Notes: generated by a model from the letters alone, not told the origin. A stretch of 64,000 nt of DNA from Corynebacterium frankenforstense (GCF_030211955.1 NZ_JASODI010000004.1:90562-154561); one strand, 5' to 3'; counted from the first letter of the stretch, positions 18,149 through 26,914 are shown. Numbers and translations: made by a program.

Positions 18149-18266
18149 TTAATTTAGCACCGCGGACGCAAAAACCGCGCGTTTTCATTCAGGATGCTAC
18201 TGTGGGATGTTTCATTCACTCTGTTAGCGTCACCTAAAAGGCCAGCGCAACGTCTGTAACCGACTA

Positions 18267-18282
18267 TAGACCATGTGGTCCA
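18267..18282. promoter_or_regulatory. McbR-like operator upstream of cysI
   Basis: TAGAC-CATGTG-GTCCA matches TAGAC-N6-GTCTA except at one position. It lies about 80 bp before the cysI start, in the expected place for repression of the cys operon. A further TAGAC half-site is at 18291-18295. Confidence 0.7.
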
Positions 18283-18362
18283 CGGTTGAATAGACCGAGC
18301 GGTATTCCTAGGGTGTGTCGCATCCCACTGAACACGTCTCCGCACCCTGAGGAGCGGCACCC

Positions 18363-20051
18363 ATGGCACCCACCACCACCAAGGTCCGAGAGCGCACGCG
18401 CACCCCGCGCAAGAAGAAGCCCGAGGGCCAGTGGAAGATCGACGGCCGCGAGCCGCTCAACGACGACGAGCGGATCAAGCAGGCCGACCCGGCCTTCGCC
18501 GTGCGGCAGCGCGTCATCGACGTCTACTCCAAACAGGGCTTCGACTCCATTGACCCGGAGGACATCGCCCCACGCTTCAAGTGGCTCGGCATCTACACCC
18601 AGCGCCGCCAGGACCTCGGCGGCGAGTACACCAGCCAGCTGGAGAACTCCGAGCTGCAGGACCGCTACTTCATGATGCGCGTGCGCTTCGACGGCGGCCT
18701 GGCCAGCCCGGAGAAGCTGCGCGCCGTGGGCGAGATCTCGCGCGACTACGCCCGCTCGACCGCCGACTTCACCGACCGGCAGAACATCCAGCTGCACTGG
18801 ATCGAGATCGAGAACGTCCCCGCGATCTGGGAGAAGCTCGAGAGCGTCGGCCTGTCGACGATGATGGGCTGCGGCGACGTCCCGCGCGTCATCCTCGGCT
18901 CGCCCGTGGCCGGAGTGGCCGCCGAGGAAATCATCGACGCCACCCCCGCCATCCGCGAGATCCAGGAGAAGTACCTGCACAGCGGCGAGTTCGACAACCT
19001 GCCGCGCAAGTTTAAGACCGCCATCTCCGGCCACGCCCGCCAGGACGTCACCCACGAGATCCAGGACATCTCCTTCGTCGCCTCCGTGCATCCCGAGCAC
19101 GGCCCCGGCTTCGCCTGCTTCGTCGGTGGGGGGCTGTCCACCAACCCGATGCTCTCGAAGTCGCTCGGCGTCTGGGTCCCGCTCGAGGAGGTCGCCGAGG
19201 TCTGGGCCGGCGTGGCCGGTCTCTTCCGCGACTACGGCTTCCGCCGCCTGCGCAACCGCGCGCGCCTGAAGTTCCTCGTCGCCCAGTGGGGAATCGAGAA
19301 GTTCCGCCGGGTCCTCGAGGACGAGTACCTGCACCGCCGGCTCATCGACGGCCCCGAGGTGGGCACCCACCCCGGCTACCGCGACCACATCGGCGCCTAC
19401 CCGCAGAAGGACGGCAGGTTCTACCTGGGGACCAAGCCCACCGTCGGCCACACCAGCGGCGAGCAGCTCATCCAGATCGCGGACGTCGCCGAGCGCTTCG
19501 GCGTCACCCGCATTCGTACCACCCCGGAAAAGGAGCTGCTCTTCCTCGACGTCGAGCGCGAGGACCTGGCGGAGCTCTCCGCGGCCCTCGACGAGGTGGG
19601 CCTCTACGCCCACCCCTCCGAGTTCCGCCGCGGCATCATCTCCTGCACCGGCCTGGAGTTCTGCAAGCTCGCCCACGTGACCACCAAGGCCCGCGCCATC
19701 GAGCTCGTCGACGAGCTCGAGGAGCGCCTCGGCGACCTCGACGTCCCGTTGAAGATCTCGCTCAACGGCTGCCCGAACTCCTGCGCCCGCACGCAGGTCT
19801 CCGACATCGGGCTCAAGGGCCAGACCGTCACCGACGCCGACGGCAACCGCGTCGAGGGCTTCCAGGTCCACCTCGGTGGCTCGATGAACCTCGACCCGAA
19901 CTTCGGCCGCAAGCTCAAGGGCCACAAGGTCATCGCCGACGAGCTCGCCGACTACGTCACCCGCGTCGTCGGCCACTTCAAGGAGCAGCGCCACGAGGGC
20001 GAGCAGTTCCGCGAGTGGGTCGTGCGCGCCGACGAGGAGGACCTCAAGTGA
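18363..20051 (+). CDS. cysI: Ferredoxin-dependent sulfite reductase
   Basis: A 562-residue siroheme protein with two ferrodoxin-like half domains and two NIR_SIR modules. The 4Fe-4S/siroheme ligands are in CTGLEFCKLA (about 428-434) and NGCPNSCARTQ (about 468-474), and siroheme-contacting basic residues are in FTDRQNIQLHW. It reduces sulfite to sulfide with six electrons; nearness of fpr and CysX genes in this genus indicates ferredoxin or a small carrier as donor. GAGGAG precedes the ATG. It is the first gene of the cys operon and divergent from the fpr-like gene; cysX starts inside its stop codon. Confidence 0.93.
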   Translation: MAPTTTKVRERTRTPRKKKPEGQWKIDGREPLNDDERIKQADPAFAVRQRVIDVYSKQGFDSIDPEDIAPRFKWLGIYTQRRQDLGGEYTSQLENSELQDRYFMMRVRFDGGLASPEKLRAVGEISRDYARSTADFTDRQNIQLHWIEIENVPAIWEKLESVGLSTMMGCGDVPRVILGSPVAGVAAEEIIDATPAIREIQEKYLHSGEFDNLPRKFKTAISGHARQDVTHEIQDISFVASVHPEHGPGFACFVGGGLSTNPMLSKSLGVWVPLEEVAEVWAGVAGLFRDYGFRRLRNRARLKFLVAQWGIEKFRRVLEDEYLHRRLIDGPEVGTHPGYRDHIGAYPQKDGRFYLGTKPTVGHTSGEQLIQIADVAERFGVTRIRTTPEKELLFLDVEREDLAELSAALDEVGLYAHPSEFRRGIISCTGLEFCKLAHVTTKARAIELVDELEERLGDLDVPLKISLNGCPNSCARTQVSDIGLKGQTVTDADGNRVEGFQVHLGGSMNLDPNFGRKLKGHKVIADELADYVTRVVGHFKEQRHEGEQFREWVVRADEEDLK

Positions 20052-20320
20052 GCCTGCGCCGCACGCCGAACCCGAACCGCAACCACCCGCTGTACTGCCC
20101 GTGGTGCGCCGGCGAGCAGCTCTTCCCGGCCGAGGAGAGCGAGTTCGCCTGGAAGTGCTCCGACTGCACCCGCGTCTTCGAGGTCCGCTACTTCGGCCAG
20201 GACGACCCGCCGCACCGGCCGGCTCCGGCGCGCTCCACCTCCGCCGCCCTGGTGGACTCCTTGCGTCGGCACGCGGGGAACTCCGTTCTCGGTGGCGCTG
20301 CGGGTACCCCCGAACGCTGA
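20048..20320 (+). CDS. cysX: CysX-like small zinc-ribbon or electron-transfer protein
   Basis: A 90-residue protein starting at GTG overlapping the cysI stop (GTGA). The core has two CxxC pairs, CPWC and CSDC, separated by about 21 residues (LYCPWCAGEQLFP ... WKCSDCTRVFEVRYFG), followed by a basic, Ala-rich tail. CysX is the name used in C. glutamicum for the small protein encoded between cysI and cysH and proposed to take part in electron supply to CysI. Four cysteines in two CxxC pairs fit a rubredoxin-like or zinc-ribbon site equally well. The tail of about 35 residues after the core is of unknown use. Confidence 0.75.
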   Translation: MSLRRTPNPNRNHPLYCPWCAGEQLFPAEESEFAWKCSDCTRVFEVRYFGQDDPPHRPAPARSTSAALVDSLRRHAGNSVLGGAAGTPER

Positions 20321-20371
20321 CACACTGACCGACGCACCCCGACCCGAGAGAAGAAGAGAAAGGAGGCCACC

Positions 20372-21160
20372 GTGACGAGCGTGAACCTGCTGGGCAACAG
20401 CTCCCGCGGCGCGCACTACCGCGACCCCGAGGTCTCGCCCGAGGGACCCCGCGAGACCGAGCCGCTGAGCCCCGAGACGGCCGCCGCCAACGAGCGGCTC
20501 GTCGACGAGTGGGCCGACCGCCTCCACGACGCCCCCGCCGACAAGATCATGGAGTGGACCCACGAGCACGCCCCGGGCGCGATCGCGGTGACGATGTCCA
20601 TGGAGAACACGGTGCTCGCGGAGCTCGCCGCTCGGCACCTGCCCGAGGCGGACCTGCTCTTCCTGGACACCGGCTACCACTTCGAAGAGACCCTCGCCAC
20701 CGCCCGCGCCGTCGACGAGCGCTACGAGCTGCCCCTGGTCACCGCCCGGCCGATCCTCACCCGCGCCGAGCAGGACGCCACCTACGGCCCGGACCTCTAC
20801 CGCTCGAACCCGACGGCCTGCTGCCGCATGCGCAAGGTCGAGCCGCTGGCCCGCCAGCTCTCCGGCTACGTCGGCTGGGTCACCGGCCTGCGCCGCGCCG
20901 ACGGCCCGACCCGCGCGCACGCCCCGGCCCTCTCGCTCGACCACACCGGCCGGCTGAAGATCTCCCCGATCATCACCTGGACCCTCGAGGAGACCCAGAA
21001 GTTCATCGACGCCAACCACCTCGTGGAGAACCCGCTGACGCACCAGGGCTACCCGTCCATCGGCTGCGCCACCTGCACCCTGCCCGTCGCCGAGGGCAAG
21101 GACCCGCGCGCCGGGCGCTGGGCCAACTCCACCAAGACAGAATGCGGACTGCACTCATGA
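20372..21160 (+). CDS. cysH: Adenylyl-sulfate (APS/PAPS) reductase
   Basis: A 262-residue PP-loop reductase. The N-loop AVTMSMENTVLAEL and LLFLDTGYHFEETL lead to the two cysteine pairs that bind the 4Fe-4S cluster of APS-type reductases: CC in NPTACCRMRKVEPL and C-x2-C in GCATCTLPV. The catalytic cysteine is in the C-terminal KTECGLH motif. It converts APS (or PAPS) to sulfite with thioredoxin. GTG at 20372 has an excellent AAAGGAGG ribosome binding site. Its last codon overlaps cysD (ATGA). Confidence 0.93.
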   Translation: MTSVNLLGNSSRGAHYRDPEVSPEGPRETEPLSPETAAANERLVDEWADRLHDAPADKIMEWTHEHAPGAIAVTMSMENTVLAELAARHLPEADLLFLDTGYHFEETLATARAVDERYELPLVTARPILTRAEQDATYGPDLYRSNPTACCRMRKVEPLARQLSGYVGWVTGLRRADGPTRAHAPALSLDHTGRLKISPIITWTLEETQKFIDANHLVENPLTHQGYPSIGCATCTLPVAEGKDPRAGRWANSTKTECGLHS

Positions 21161-22074
21161 CCACCACCACGACGATTACCCCGCTCTCCCCGCACCTGAA
21201 GGAACTCGAGGACGAGTCGATCCACATCCTGCGCGAGGTCGCCGGACAGTTCGACCGCACCGCGCTGCTGTTCTCCGGCGGCAAGGACTCCGTGACCGTC
21301 TTCGAGCTGGCCCGCCGCGCCTTCGCCCCGGCGGCCGTGCCCTTCGAACTGTTGCACGTCGACACCGGCCACAACTTCCCGGAGGTCCTGCGCTTCCGCG
21401 ACGAGCTCGTCGAGCGCACCGGCGTGCGCCTGCGCGTCGCCCGCGTCCAGGACTGGATCGACCGCGGCGACCTCGTCGAGCGCCCCGACGGCACCCGCAA
21501 CCCCCTGCAGACGGTCCCGCTCGTCGAGACGATCGAGGAGCAGGGTTACGACGCCGTGCTGGGCGGCGCCCGGCGCGACGAGGAGCGGGCGCGCGCCAAG
21601 GAGCGCGTCTTCTCCGTGCGCGACTCCTTCGGTGGCTGGGACCCGCGCCGCCAGCGCCCCGAGCTGTGGGACCTCTACAACGGCGGGCACCTGCCGGGCG
21701 AGAACATCCGTGTCTTCCCGATCTCCAACTGGACCGAGTCGGACGTCTGGGAGTACCTGGGCGCCCGGAACATCGACCTGCCGGAGATCTACTTCGCCCA
21801 CGACCGCGAGGTCTTCGAGCGCGACGGCATGTGGCTGACCCCCGGCGAGTGGGGCGGGCCGCGCGAGGGCGAGGAGCTGGTCACCCGCCGGGTGCGCTAC
21901 CGCACCGTCGGCGACATGTCCTGCACCGGCGCGGTGCTCTCCGAGGCGTCCAGCGTCGACGAGATCCTCGCCGAGATCGCCACCTCCACCCTCACCGAGC
22001 GCGGCGCGACCCGCGCGGACGACCGGCTCAGCGAGTCGGCCATGGAAGACCGCAAGAAGGAAGGCTACTTCTGA
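21157..22074 (+). CDS. cysD: Sulfate adenylyltransferase subunit 2
   Basis: A 305-residue PP-loop ATP pyrophosphatase with LLFSGGKDSVTVFELA near residue 40, HVDTGHNFPEVL, GGARRDEERARAKER and RVFPISNWTESDVWEY. With CysN it makes APS from sulfate and ATP in the cytoplasm. The ATG overlaps the cysH stop and its own stop overlaps the cysN ATG (TGATG), so the three are translationally coupled. Confidence 0.95.
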   Translation: MTTTTTITPLSPHLKELEDESIHILREVAGQFDRTALLFSGGKDSVTVFELARRAFAPAAVPFELLHVDTGHNFPEVLRFRDELVERTGVRLRVARVQDWIDRGDLVERPDGTRNPLQTVPLVETIEEQGYDAVLGGARRDEERARAKERVFSVRDSFGGWDPRRQRPELWDLYNGGHLPGENIRVFPISNWTESDVWEYLGARNIDLPEIYFAHDREVFERDGMWLTPGEWGGPREGEELVTRRVRYRTVGDMSCTGAVLSEASSVDEILAEIATSTLTERGATRADDRLSESAMEDRKKEGYF

Positions 22075-23381
22075 TGACGACCGCCACCGCCCCCGCGCAC
22101 GCCAGCGACGCCCTCGCGGACCGCGAGACCCTGCGCCTGTGCACCGCCGGCTCCGTCGACGACGGCAAGTCGACCTTCGTCGGCCGCCTCCTGCACGACA
22201 CCCGCTCCGTGCTCGCCGACCAGCTCGCCAGCGTCGAGCGCACCAGCGCCGACCGCGGCTTCGACGGCCTCGACCTCTCGCTGCTCGTCGACGGCCTGCG
22301 CGCCGAGCGCGAGCAGGGCATCACCATCGACGTCGCCTACCGCTACTTCGCCACCGACCGGCGCACCTTCATCCTCGCCGACACCCCGGGGCATGTGCAG
22401 TACACCCGCAACACGGTCACCGGCGTGTCCACCAGCCAGGTCGTCGTGCTGCTCATCGACGCCCGCCACGGCGAGGTCGAACAGACCCGCCGCCACCTGA
22501 CCGTCGCCGCGCTGCTCGGCGTGCGCACCGTCGTGCTCGCCGTCAACAAGATCGACCTCGTCGACTTCGACGAGCAGGTCTTCCGCGACATCGAGTCCGA
22601 CGCCCGCGCCGTCGCCGACGACCTCGGCATCGACGACCTCAAGGTCGTGCCCATCTCCGCCCTGCTCGGCGACAACGTCGTCGAGCGCGGGGAGAACATG
22701 GACTGGTACACCGGCCCGACCGTCCTCGAGATCCTCGAGGGCGTCGAGGTCGCCCGCGGCCGCGCCAACGACCTGGACTTCCGCTTCCCGGTCCAGTACG
22801 TCATCCGCGAGCACGCCTCCGACTACCGCGGCTACGCCGGCCGCGTGAAGGCCGGCACCGTGCATGTCGGCGACACCGTCACGCTGCCCGAGGGCCGCGA
22901 GGCCGTGGTCGCCCACATCGACACCCCCGACGGCGAGGTCGACTCCGCCACCGCCGGCGATTCCGTCGTGCTGCGCCTCGACCGCGAGATCGACATCGTG
23001 CGCGGCGACCTCATCGCCGGCCCCGGGCGCCCAGCGGACACCCGCCGCTTCGCCGCGACCGTCGTGGGCTTGAGCGACAAGGAGCTCACCCGCGGCAAGC
23101 GCGTGAAGATCCGCTACGGCACCAAGCTCACCCGTGGGCGCGTCACCTCCGTCGACACCTCCGTCGACAGCCTCGTCTCCATTGACGACGCCGCGCCCGT
23201 CGCCGAGGGCGCCGACCTCACCGTCGGGCTCAACGACATCGCGCACGTCACCGTCGACGTCGCCGAGGCGTTGCCCGTCGAGGACTACGCCGCCCGCGGC
23301 GCGGTCGGCTCCTTCCTCGTCGTCGACCAGGCCGACGGTGACACGCTGGCCGCCGGACTCGTCGGGACCAGGCTGGGGTGA
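22074..23381 (+). CDS. cysN: Sulfate adenylyltransferase subunit 1 (GTPase)
   Basis: A 435-residue EF-Tu-like GTPase with P-loop TAGSVDDGKSTFVGRLL (about 23-39), switch region EREQGITIDVAYRYF, DTPGHVQYTRN and NKIDLVDF, followed by two beta-barrel domains. GTP hydrolysis drives APS formation by CysD. The length indicates CysN alone; no APS kinase (CysC) domain is fused, consistent with reduction of APS directly. The start overlaps the cysD stop. Confidence 0.94.
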   Translation: MTTATAPAHASDALADRETLRLCTAGSVDDGKSTFVGRLLHDTRSVLADQLASVERTSADRGFDGLDLSLLVDGLRAEREQGITIDVAYRYFATDRRTFILADTPGHVQYTRNTVTGVSTSQVVVLLIDARHGEVEQTRRHLTVAALLGVRTVVLAVNKIDLVDFDEQVFRDIESDARAVADDLGIDDLKVVPISALLGDNVVERGENMDWYTGPTVLEILEGVEVARGRANDLDFRFPVQYVIREHASDYRGYAGRVKAGTVHVGDTVTLPEGREAVVAHIDTPDGEVDSATAGDSVVLRLDREIDIVRGDLIAGPGRPADTRRFAATVVGLSDKELTRGKRVKIRYGTKLTRGRVTSVDTSVDSLVSIDDAAPVAEGADLTVGLNDIAHVTVDVAEALPVEDYAARGAVGSFLVVDQADGDTLAAGLVGTRLG

Positions 23382-23385
23382 GACC

Positions 23386-24096
23386 GTGGAACCGCTGCTG
23401 ATCACACTCTCGCACGGCTCGCGCCGCCCCGGCGCCGACCGGGGCAGCCGCGCGCTGACCTCCGCGGCCGCCGCGCGCTGCGCCACCACCGGGGTCTCCG
23501 CCTTCCTCGAGCTGGCCACCCCCTCGCTGCCCGAGGTCGCCCGGGTCCTGCCCGCCGGCACCCCGGCCGTCGTCGTGCCCCTGCTGTTCAGCGCGGCCCA
23601 CCACGCCAACGTCGACGTCCCCGCCGCCGTCGCCGCAGCCCGCGACGCGGGCCTTAAGGCCCGCGCCACCCACGGCCTCGGGTTCGGTTCCGAGACCGCG
23701 GGGGTGCTGCGCGACGTCGTCAATTCCGAGGCGCCGGCAGGCGCCGACCTGGCCCTCTACTCGGTCGGGTCCTCGCACGCCGACGCCAACGCCGAAGCCC
23801 GGGGACTCGCCGCCGAGCTCGGGGAGCTGACCGGGCGCACCGCGTCGTTGGTCACCGCCACCAACGGCCCCGACCCCGCCGGGCGGCTGGCCGAGCTGGC
23901 CGCCGCGGCCGGCCCGCGCGGGCTGCACCTCGTGCCGCTCTTCGTCACCTCGGGCCTGCTGCTCGACCGGCTCGTGCGCGCGCTGCCGCGCGTGCAGGAC
24001 GCCACCGGGGTGACCGTCACCCGATCCGGCCCGCTGGCCACCCGGCTCGCCGACGTCGTCGCCGACCGCTTCCGCTCGGCGCTCATCTACGCATGA
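23386..24096 (+). CDS. cysY: CbiX/SirB-like chelatase (CysY)
   Basis: A 236-residue protein of two class II chelatase halves: N-terminal ITLSHGSRRPGADRGS with the metal-binding His, LLFSAAHHANVDVP, then LYSVGSSHADANAEA and LVPLFVTSGLLLDRL in the second half. In C. glutamicum the gene at this place is cysY, thought to insert iron into sirohydrochlorin for the siroheme of CysI. GTG at 23386 lies 4 nt after the cysN stop with GGGGTGAG upstream. The chelatase role is inferred from the family and operon. Confidence 0.8.
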   Translation: MEPLLITLSHGSRRPGADRGSRALTSAAAARCATTGVSAFLELATPSLPEVARVLPAGTPAVVVPLLFSAAHHANVDVPAAVAAARDAGLKARATHGLGFGSETAGVLRDVVNSEAPAGADLALYSVGSSHADANAEARGLAAELGELTGRTASLVTATNGPDPAGRLAELAAAAGPRGLHLVPLFVTSGLLLDRLVRALPRVQDATGVTVTRSGPLATRLADVVADRFRSALIYA

Positions 24097-24117
24097 CTCC
24101 CTGAAGGAGACCCGACC

Positions 24118-25053
24118 ATGACCACCCTCATCCTCATCGCCCTCGCCGGGCTGGCGGCGCAACTCGTCGACGGGGGCCTGGGCATGGGCTTCGGCGCCAC
24201 CTCGACGACGATCCTCATCGCCCTCGCCGGCCTCGGCCCGGCCCAGGCCAGCGCCGTGGTGCACACCGCGGAGATGGGCACCACCCTGGTCAGCGGCGTG
24301 AGCCACTGGCGCTTCGGCAACGTCGACTGGCGCGTCGTGCTGCGCCTCGCGGTGCCCGGGGCCGTCGGCGCCTTCCTCGGCGCGACGGTGCTGTCCAACC
24401 TGCACGCCGACGCCGCCCGGCCGATCACCGCGACCGTGCTCACGGCCATCGGCGTCAACCTCGTCTGGCGCTTCTCGCGCGGGCGCGTGCGGCGCACCTA
24501 CTCCGGGCGCGGGCACTCCACGGGCTTCCTCGGCACCCTCGGTGCCTTCGGCGGCTTCATCGACGCCACCGGCGGCGGGGGCTGGGGCCCGGTGACCACC
24601 TCGACGCTGCTCACACTCGGCAAGACCGAGCCGCGGCGCGTGGTGGGCACCGTCAACACCGCCGAGTTCCTCGTGACCACCGCCGCCGTCGCCGGCTTCG
24701 TCGTCGGCCTGTGGGAGGACCTGGTGGCCAACCTTGCAGCCGTGCTCGCGCTGCTGGTCGGCGGCTGCATCGCCGCGCCGGTCGCGGCCTGGCTCGTCTC
24801 CCGGATGAACCCCGCAGCGCTCGGCGGGGTGGTGGGCACGCTGCTCGTGCTGCTTAACCTGCCCGTGGTGCTCGCCCCCTTCGACGTCACCCCCGGCGTG
24901 CTCTGGGGCCTGCGCCTGGTGGTCCTCGTCGTCGGCGGCTCGCTCGCCCTGCGCGGCTGGCTGCGGGCGCGGGCGGCGCTGGCCGCCGAGCCCGAGCGGC
25001 GGACCACCGTCAACGCCGAGCCGACGGGCACGCTGCTCGGCGACCCGCGTTAG
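24118..25053 (+). CDS. cysZ: Sulfate uptake permease CysZ (TauE/SafE family)
   Basis: A 311-residue polytopic protein with about eight hydrophobic helices and the TauE/SafE features LVDGGLGMGFGATSTT near the N terminus and FGGFIDATGGGGWGPVTTS in the middle. In C. glutamicum the last gene of the cys cluster, a member of this family also called cysZ, is needed for sulfate uptake; it is unrelated to E. coli CysZ. GAAGGAGA precedes the ATG. The last 30 residues are charged and probably cytoplasmic. Confidence 0.85.
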   Translation: MTTLILIALAGLAAQLVDGGLGMGFGATSTTILIALAGLGPAQASAVVHTAEMGTTLVSGVSHWRFGNVDWRVVLRLAVPGAVGAFLGATVLSNLHADAARPITATVLTAIGVNLVWRFSRGRVRRTYSGRGHSTGFLGTLGAFGGFIDATGGGGWGPVTTSTLLTLGKTEPRRVVGTVNTAEFLVTTAAVAGFVVGLWEDLVANLAAVLALLVGGCIAAPVAAWLVSRMNPAALGGVVGTLLVLLNLPVVLAPFDVTPGVLWGLRLVVLVVGGSLALRGWLRARAALAAEPERRTTVNAEPTGTLLGDPR

Positions 25054-25138
25054 GGCTGCGGGGCGCGTTGAGGCGGTGCAGGGGCAGATCGGTGCAGGTC
25101 GCGGTGGGCACGCCCCGGCACGCGATAGGATGGGGCCC

Positions 25139-25465
25139 ATGAGCGGGCGCGAGGAACTCCTTGACCTGGCCGACCGGTGGGCTGGCCTGTTCAAGCTGCT
25201 CGGGGACCCGACCCGCCTGCGCCTGCTGGCGGTGATGCACCACCGCGCGCCCGGCACCGCCACCGTCACCGACCTCGCCGAGGCCACCGGGGTACGCGTG
25301 GCGACGGCCTCCGCCGCGCTGCGCGCGATGGAGGCCGCCGGTGTGGTCAGCGGGGAGCGCGTCGGCCGCGAGGTCCGCTACACGCTGGACAACTCACGCA
25401 TCCACGACGTGCTCCACCACGTGGGGTTCTCCCACGACAGCTACTCCCACGAGAAGCTGGACTAG
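25139..25465 (+). CDS. ArsR-family transcriptional regulator
   Basis: A 108-residue winged-helix repressor: FKLLGDPTRLRLLAVM, then VTDLAEATGVRVATASAALRAMEAAGVV as the recognition region and EVRYTLDNSRIHDVLHH as the wing and last helix. There are no cysteines, but the C terminus is rich in His and Asp (HHVGFSHDSYSHEKLD), so a metal may be sensed; spacing does not match the SmtB/CzrA alpha-5 site exactly. ATG at 25139 has no ribosome binding site but TAGGAT ends 7 nt upstream, so it is likely leaderless. Its TAG stop overlaps that of convergent hsp20 through CTAG. Confidence 0.85.
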   Translation: MSGREELLDLADRWAGLFKLLGDPTRLRLLAVMHHRAPGTATVTDLAEATGVRVATASAALRAMEAAGVVSGERVGREVRYTLDNSRIHDVLHHVGFSHDSYSHEKLD

Positions 25466-25923
25466 CCCTCGATCGTCTTCTTCGGCTCCGAATGGGTCAC
25501 CGAGATCTTGCGGCTCTTCGCGCGCTCGGCCAGCGGGAGGGTGACCGTCAGCACGCCGCCGGAGTAGTCCGCGGTGACGTTCTCGTTGTCCACGGAGTCG
25601 CCGACGGTGACCTGGCGGCGGTAGGTGCCCGTGAAGCGCTCGTTGGTCACCCACGAGGTGCCGTCCTCGTCGGTGGCCTCACGCACCGTCGGGCCGGTGG
25701 AGCGCTCGGCCGAGATCGTCAGCACACCGTTGTCGATGTCGATGTCGATGCTCTCAGGGTCGACACCCGGCAGGTCGGCGTTCAGGACGTAGTTGTTGGC
25801 CTCCTTGTAGAGGTCCAGCGGCATGAAGCGCGGGGTGCGCGAGGTGGCGCCGGCGCCGCTGCCGAAGACCTGGCGGGCCAGGTTGTCGAGCTGGGTGAAG
25901 GGGTCGTACTGGACGAGTGCCAT
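25462..25923 (-). CDS. Hsp20/alpha-crystallin family small heat shock protein
   Basis: A 153-residue protein with a short N-terminal arm (MALVQYDPFTQLDNLARQVF) and an alpha-crystallin domain from about residue 35: PLDLYKEANNYVLNADLPGV, IDIDNGVLTISAERS, and the closing GGVLTVTLPLAERAKSRKISV. It is an ATP-independent holdase chaperone in the cytoplasm. AGAGGAG precedes the ATG. A degenerate HAIR element upstream suggests HspR control. The stop shares CTAG with the stop of the convergent arsR gene and no terminator separates them. Confidence 0.92.
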   Translation of the reverse strand: MALVQYDPFTQLDNLARQVFGSGAGATSRTPRFMPLDLYKEANNYVLNADLPGVDPESIDIDIDNGVLTISAERSTGPTVREATDEDGTSWVTNERFTGTYRRQVTVGDSVDNENVTADYSGGVLTVTLPLAERAKSRKISVTHSEPKKTIEG

Positions 25924-25948
25924 GATGTTCTCCTCTGCGTCTCTCAAA

Positions 25949-25969
25949 CTTGCTTACACCCTACTCAAC
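25949..25969. promoter_or_regulatory. Degenerate HAIR-like element upstream of hsp20
   Basis: CTTGCTT-N7-ACTCAAC has the exact 7-nt spacer of HAIR (CTTGAGT-N7-ACTCAAG) with 5/7 and 6/7 matches in the arms. It lies 26 bp upstream of the hsp20 start. Confidence 0.45.
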
Positions 25970-26068
25970 TCTTAGCGGCCAAGGTTTATTCCGGGACCCT
26001 CAACCTTTTGTTTTCAGGCCGGTCAGCGGCCCGCTAATTCCGGACCCTCCGGCCTCCGGCGGCGGGCC

Positions 26069-26083
26069 GGTGCTCTGAGGTCC
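26069..26083. promoter_or_regulatory. Putative auto-operator of the GntR regulator
   Basis: GGTGCTCTGAGGTCC matches 11 of 15 positions of the perfect palindrome found at 26915-26929. It directly precedes a TATGCT -10 candidate (26084-26089) for the regulator gene. Confidence 0.5.
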
Positions 26084-26149
26084 TATGCTTGGTCGTGATG
26101 AGCGCCCCGCGGTGGCGGGTGTCCGCGCGTGCCGCAGAGGAGGAACCGT

Positions 26150-26842
26150 ATGCGCAAGGGCCTGGTCGAACAGGGGATAGACCGCATGCTCGACGGCATC
26201 TCCTCCGGGGACTTCACCTACGGGGAGGCGCTGCCGCCCGAGACGGAGTTGGCCGCCTATCTCGACGTCTCGCGTCCGACGATGCGCGAGGTGATCCGCG
26301 TGCTCGTCGACCGGGGCGTCGTCCGCGTCGTCCACGGCCGGGGCACCTACCTGGCGGACCGGGGGGAGTGGAATGACATGGCCACCCTGGTGCAGGTCGT
26401 CTCGCGCAGCATGAGTTCGCGCGAGGTGGGGGAGTACCTGGTGGAGATCCGCCGGATGATCGAGGTGGGGTCTTGCGGGCACGCCACCCGACGCGCGACC
26501 GCGGAGGATCTCGCCGAGATGAAGCGCCAGCTGGAGCGCTACGAGAAGGCGAGCGCGGCCGGTGAAGCGGAGACATGCACCGAGGCCGACCTCGCCTTCC
26601 ACTGGCAGATCTTCCGGGCGACGTCCAACCCCTTCCTGACCGCCATCATGCGGCCCCTCGACGAGGCGCTCGCCGAGTCCCGGGAAAAGACCAGCGCGGT
26701 GCCGGAGATCCGCGAGCGTGCCATCCGACATCATCGGCGCATCTACGAGGCGATGGTCGCCGGCGACGAGGAGGGGGCGAAGAACGCCATGCGTGCGCAC
26801 ATGTGCCAGACGCGTGCGGACATCGTCGCGCACCTCGACTGA
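26150..26842 (+). CDS. GntR-family (FadR/FCD type) transcriptional regulator
   Basis: A 230-residue protein. The N-terminal winged helix (about 1-70) has YGEALPPETELAAYLDVSRP followed by TMREVIRVLVDRGVV and the wing HGRGTYL. The C-terminal FCD domain has the usual metal or ligand residues in DLAFHWQIFRA, RHHRRIYEAM and NAMRAHM. GAGGAGGA lies 6 nt before the ATG at 26150. It is followed 104 bp later by a kinase-dehydrogenase-permease operon, and similar palindromes stand before both transcription units, so it probably represses that operon and itself, with a sugar acid as inducer. Confidence 0.88.
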   Translation: MRKGLVEQGIDRMLDGISSGDFTYGEALPPETELAAYLDVSRPTMREVIRVLVDRGVVRVVHGRGTYLADRGEWNDMATLVQVVSRSMSSREVGEYLVEIRRMIEVGSCGHATRRATAEDLAEMKRQLERYEKASAAGEAETCTEADLAFHWQIFRATSNPFLTAIMRPLDEALAESREKTSAVPEIRERAIRHHRRIYEAMVAGDEEGAKNAMRAHMCQTRADIVAHLD

Positions 26843-26914
26843 GGCTGAATAGTCCCGCCGGCTCCCTCAAAGGGGTCCTTGTCAGCGTCATTCCCGTCGA
26901 GTAAATTCGGCGCC

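Noticed and set aside
25405-25462. His/Asp-rich tail of the ArsR protein as an SmtB/CzrA alpha-5 zinc site
   Set aside because: Spacing between His residues does not match D-x-H-x10-H-x2-E/H; left as a possible metal site only.
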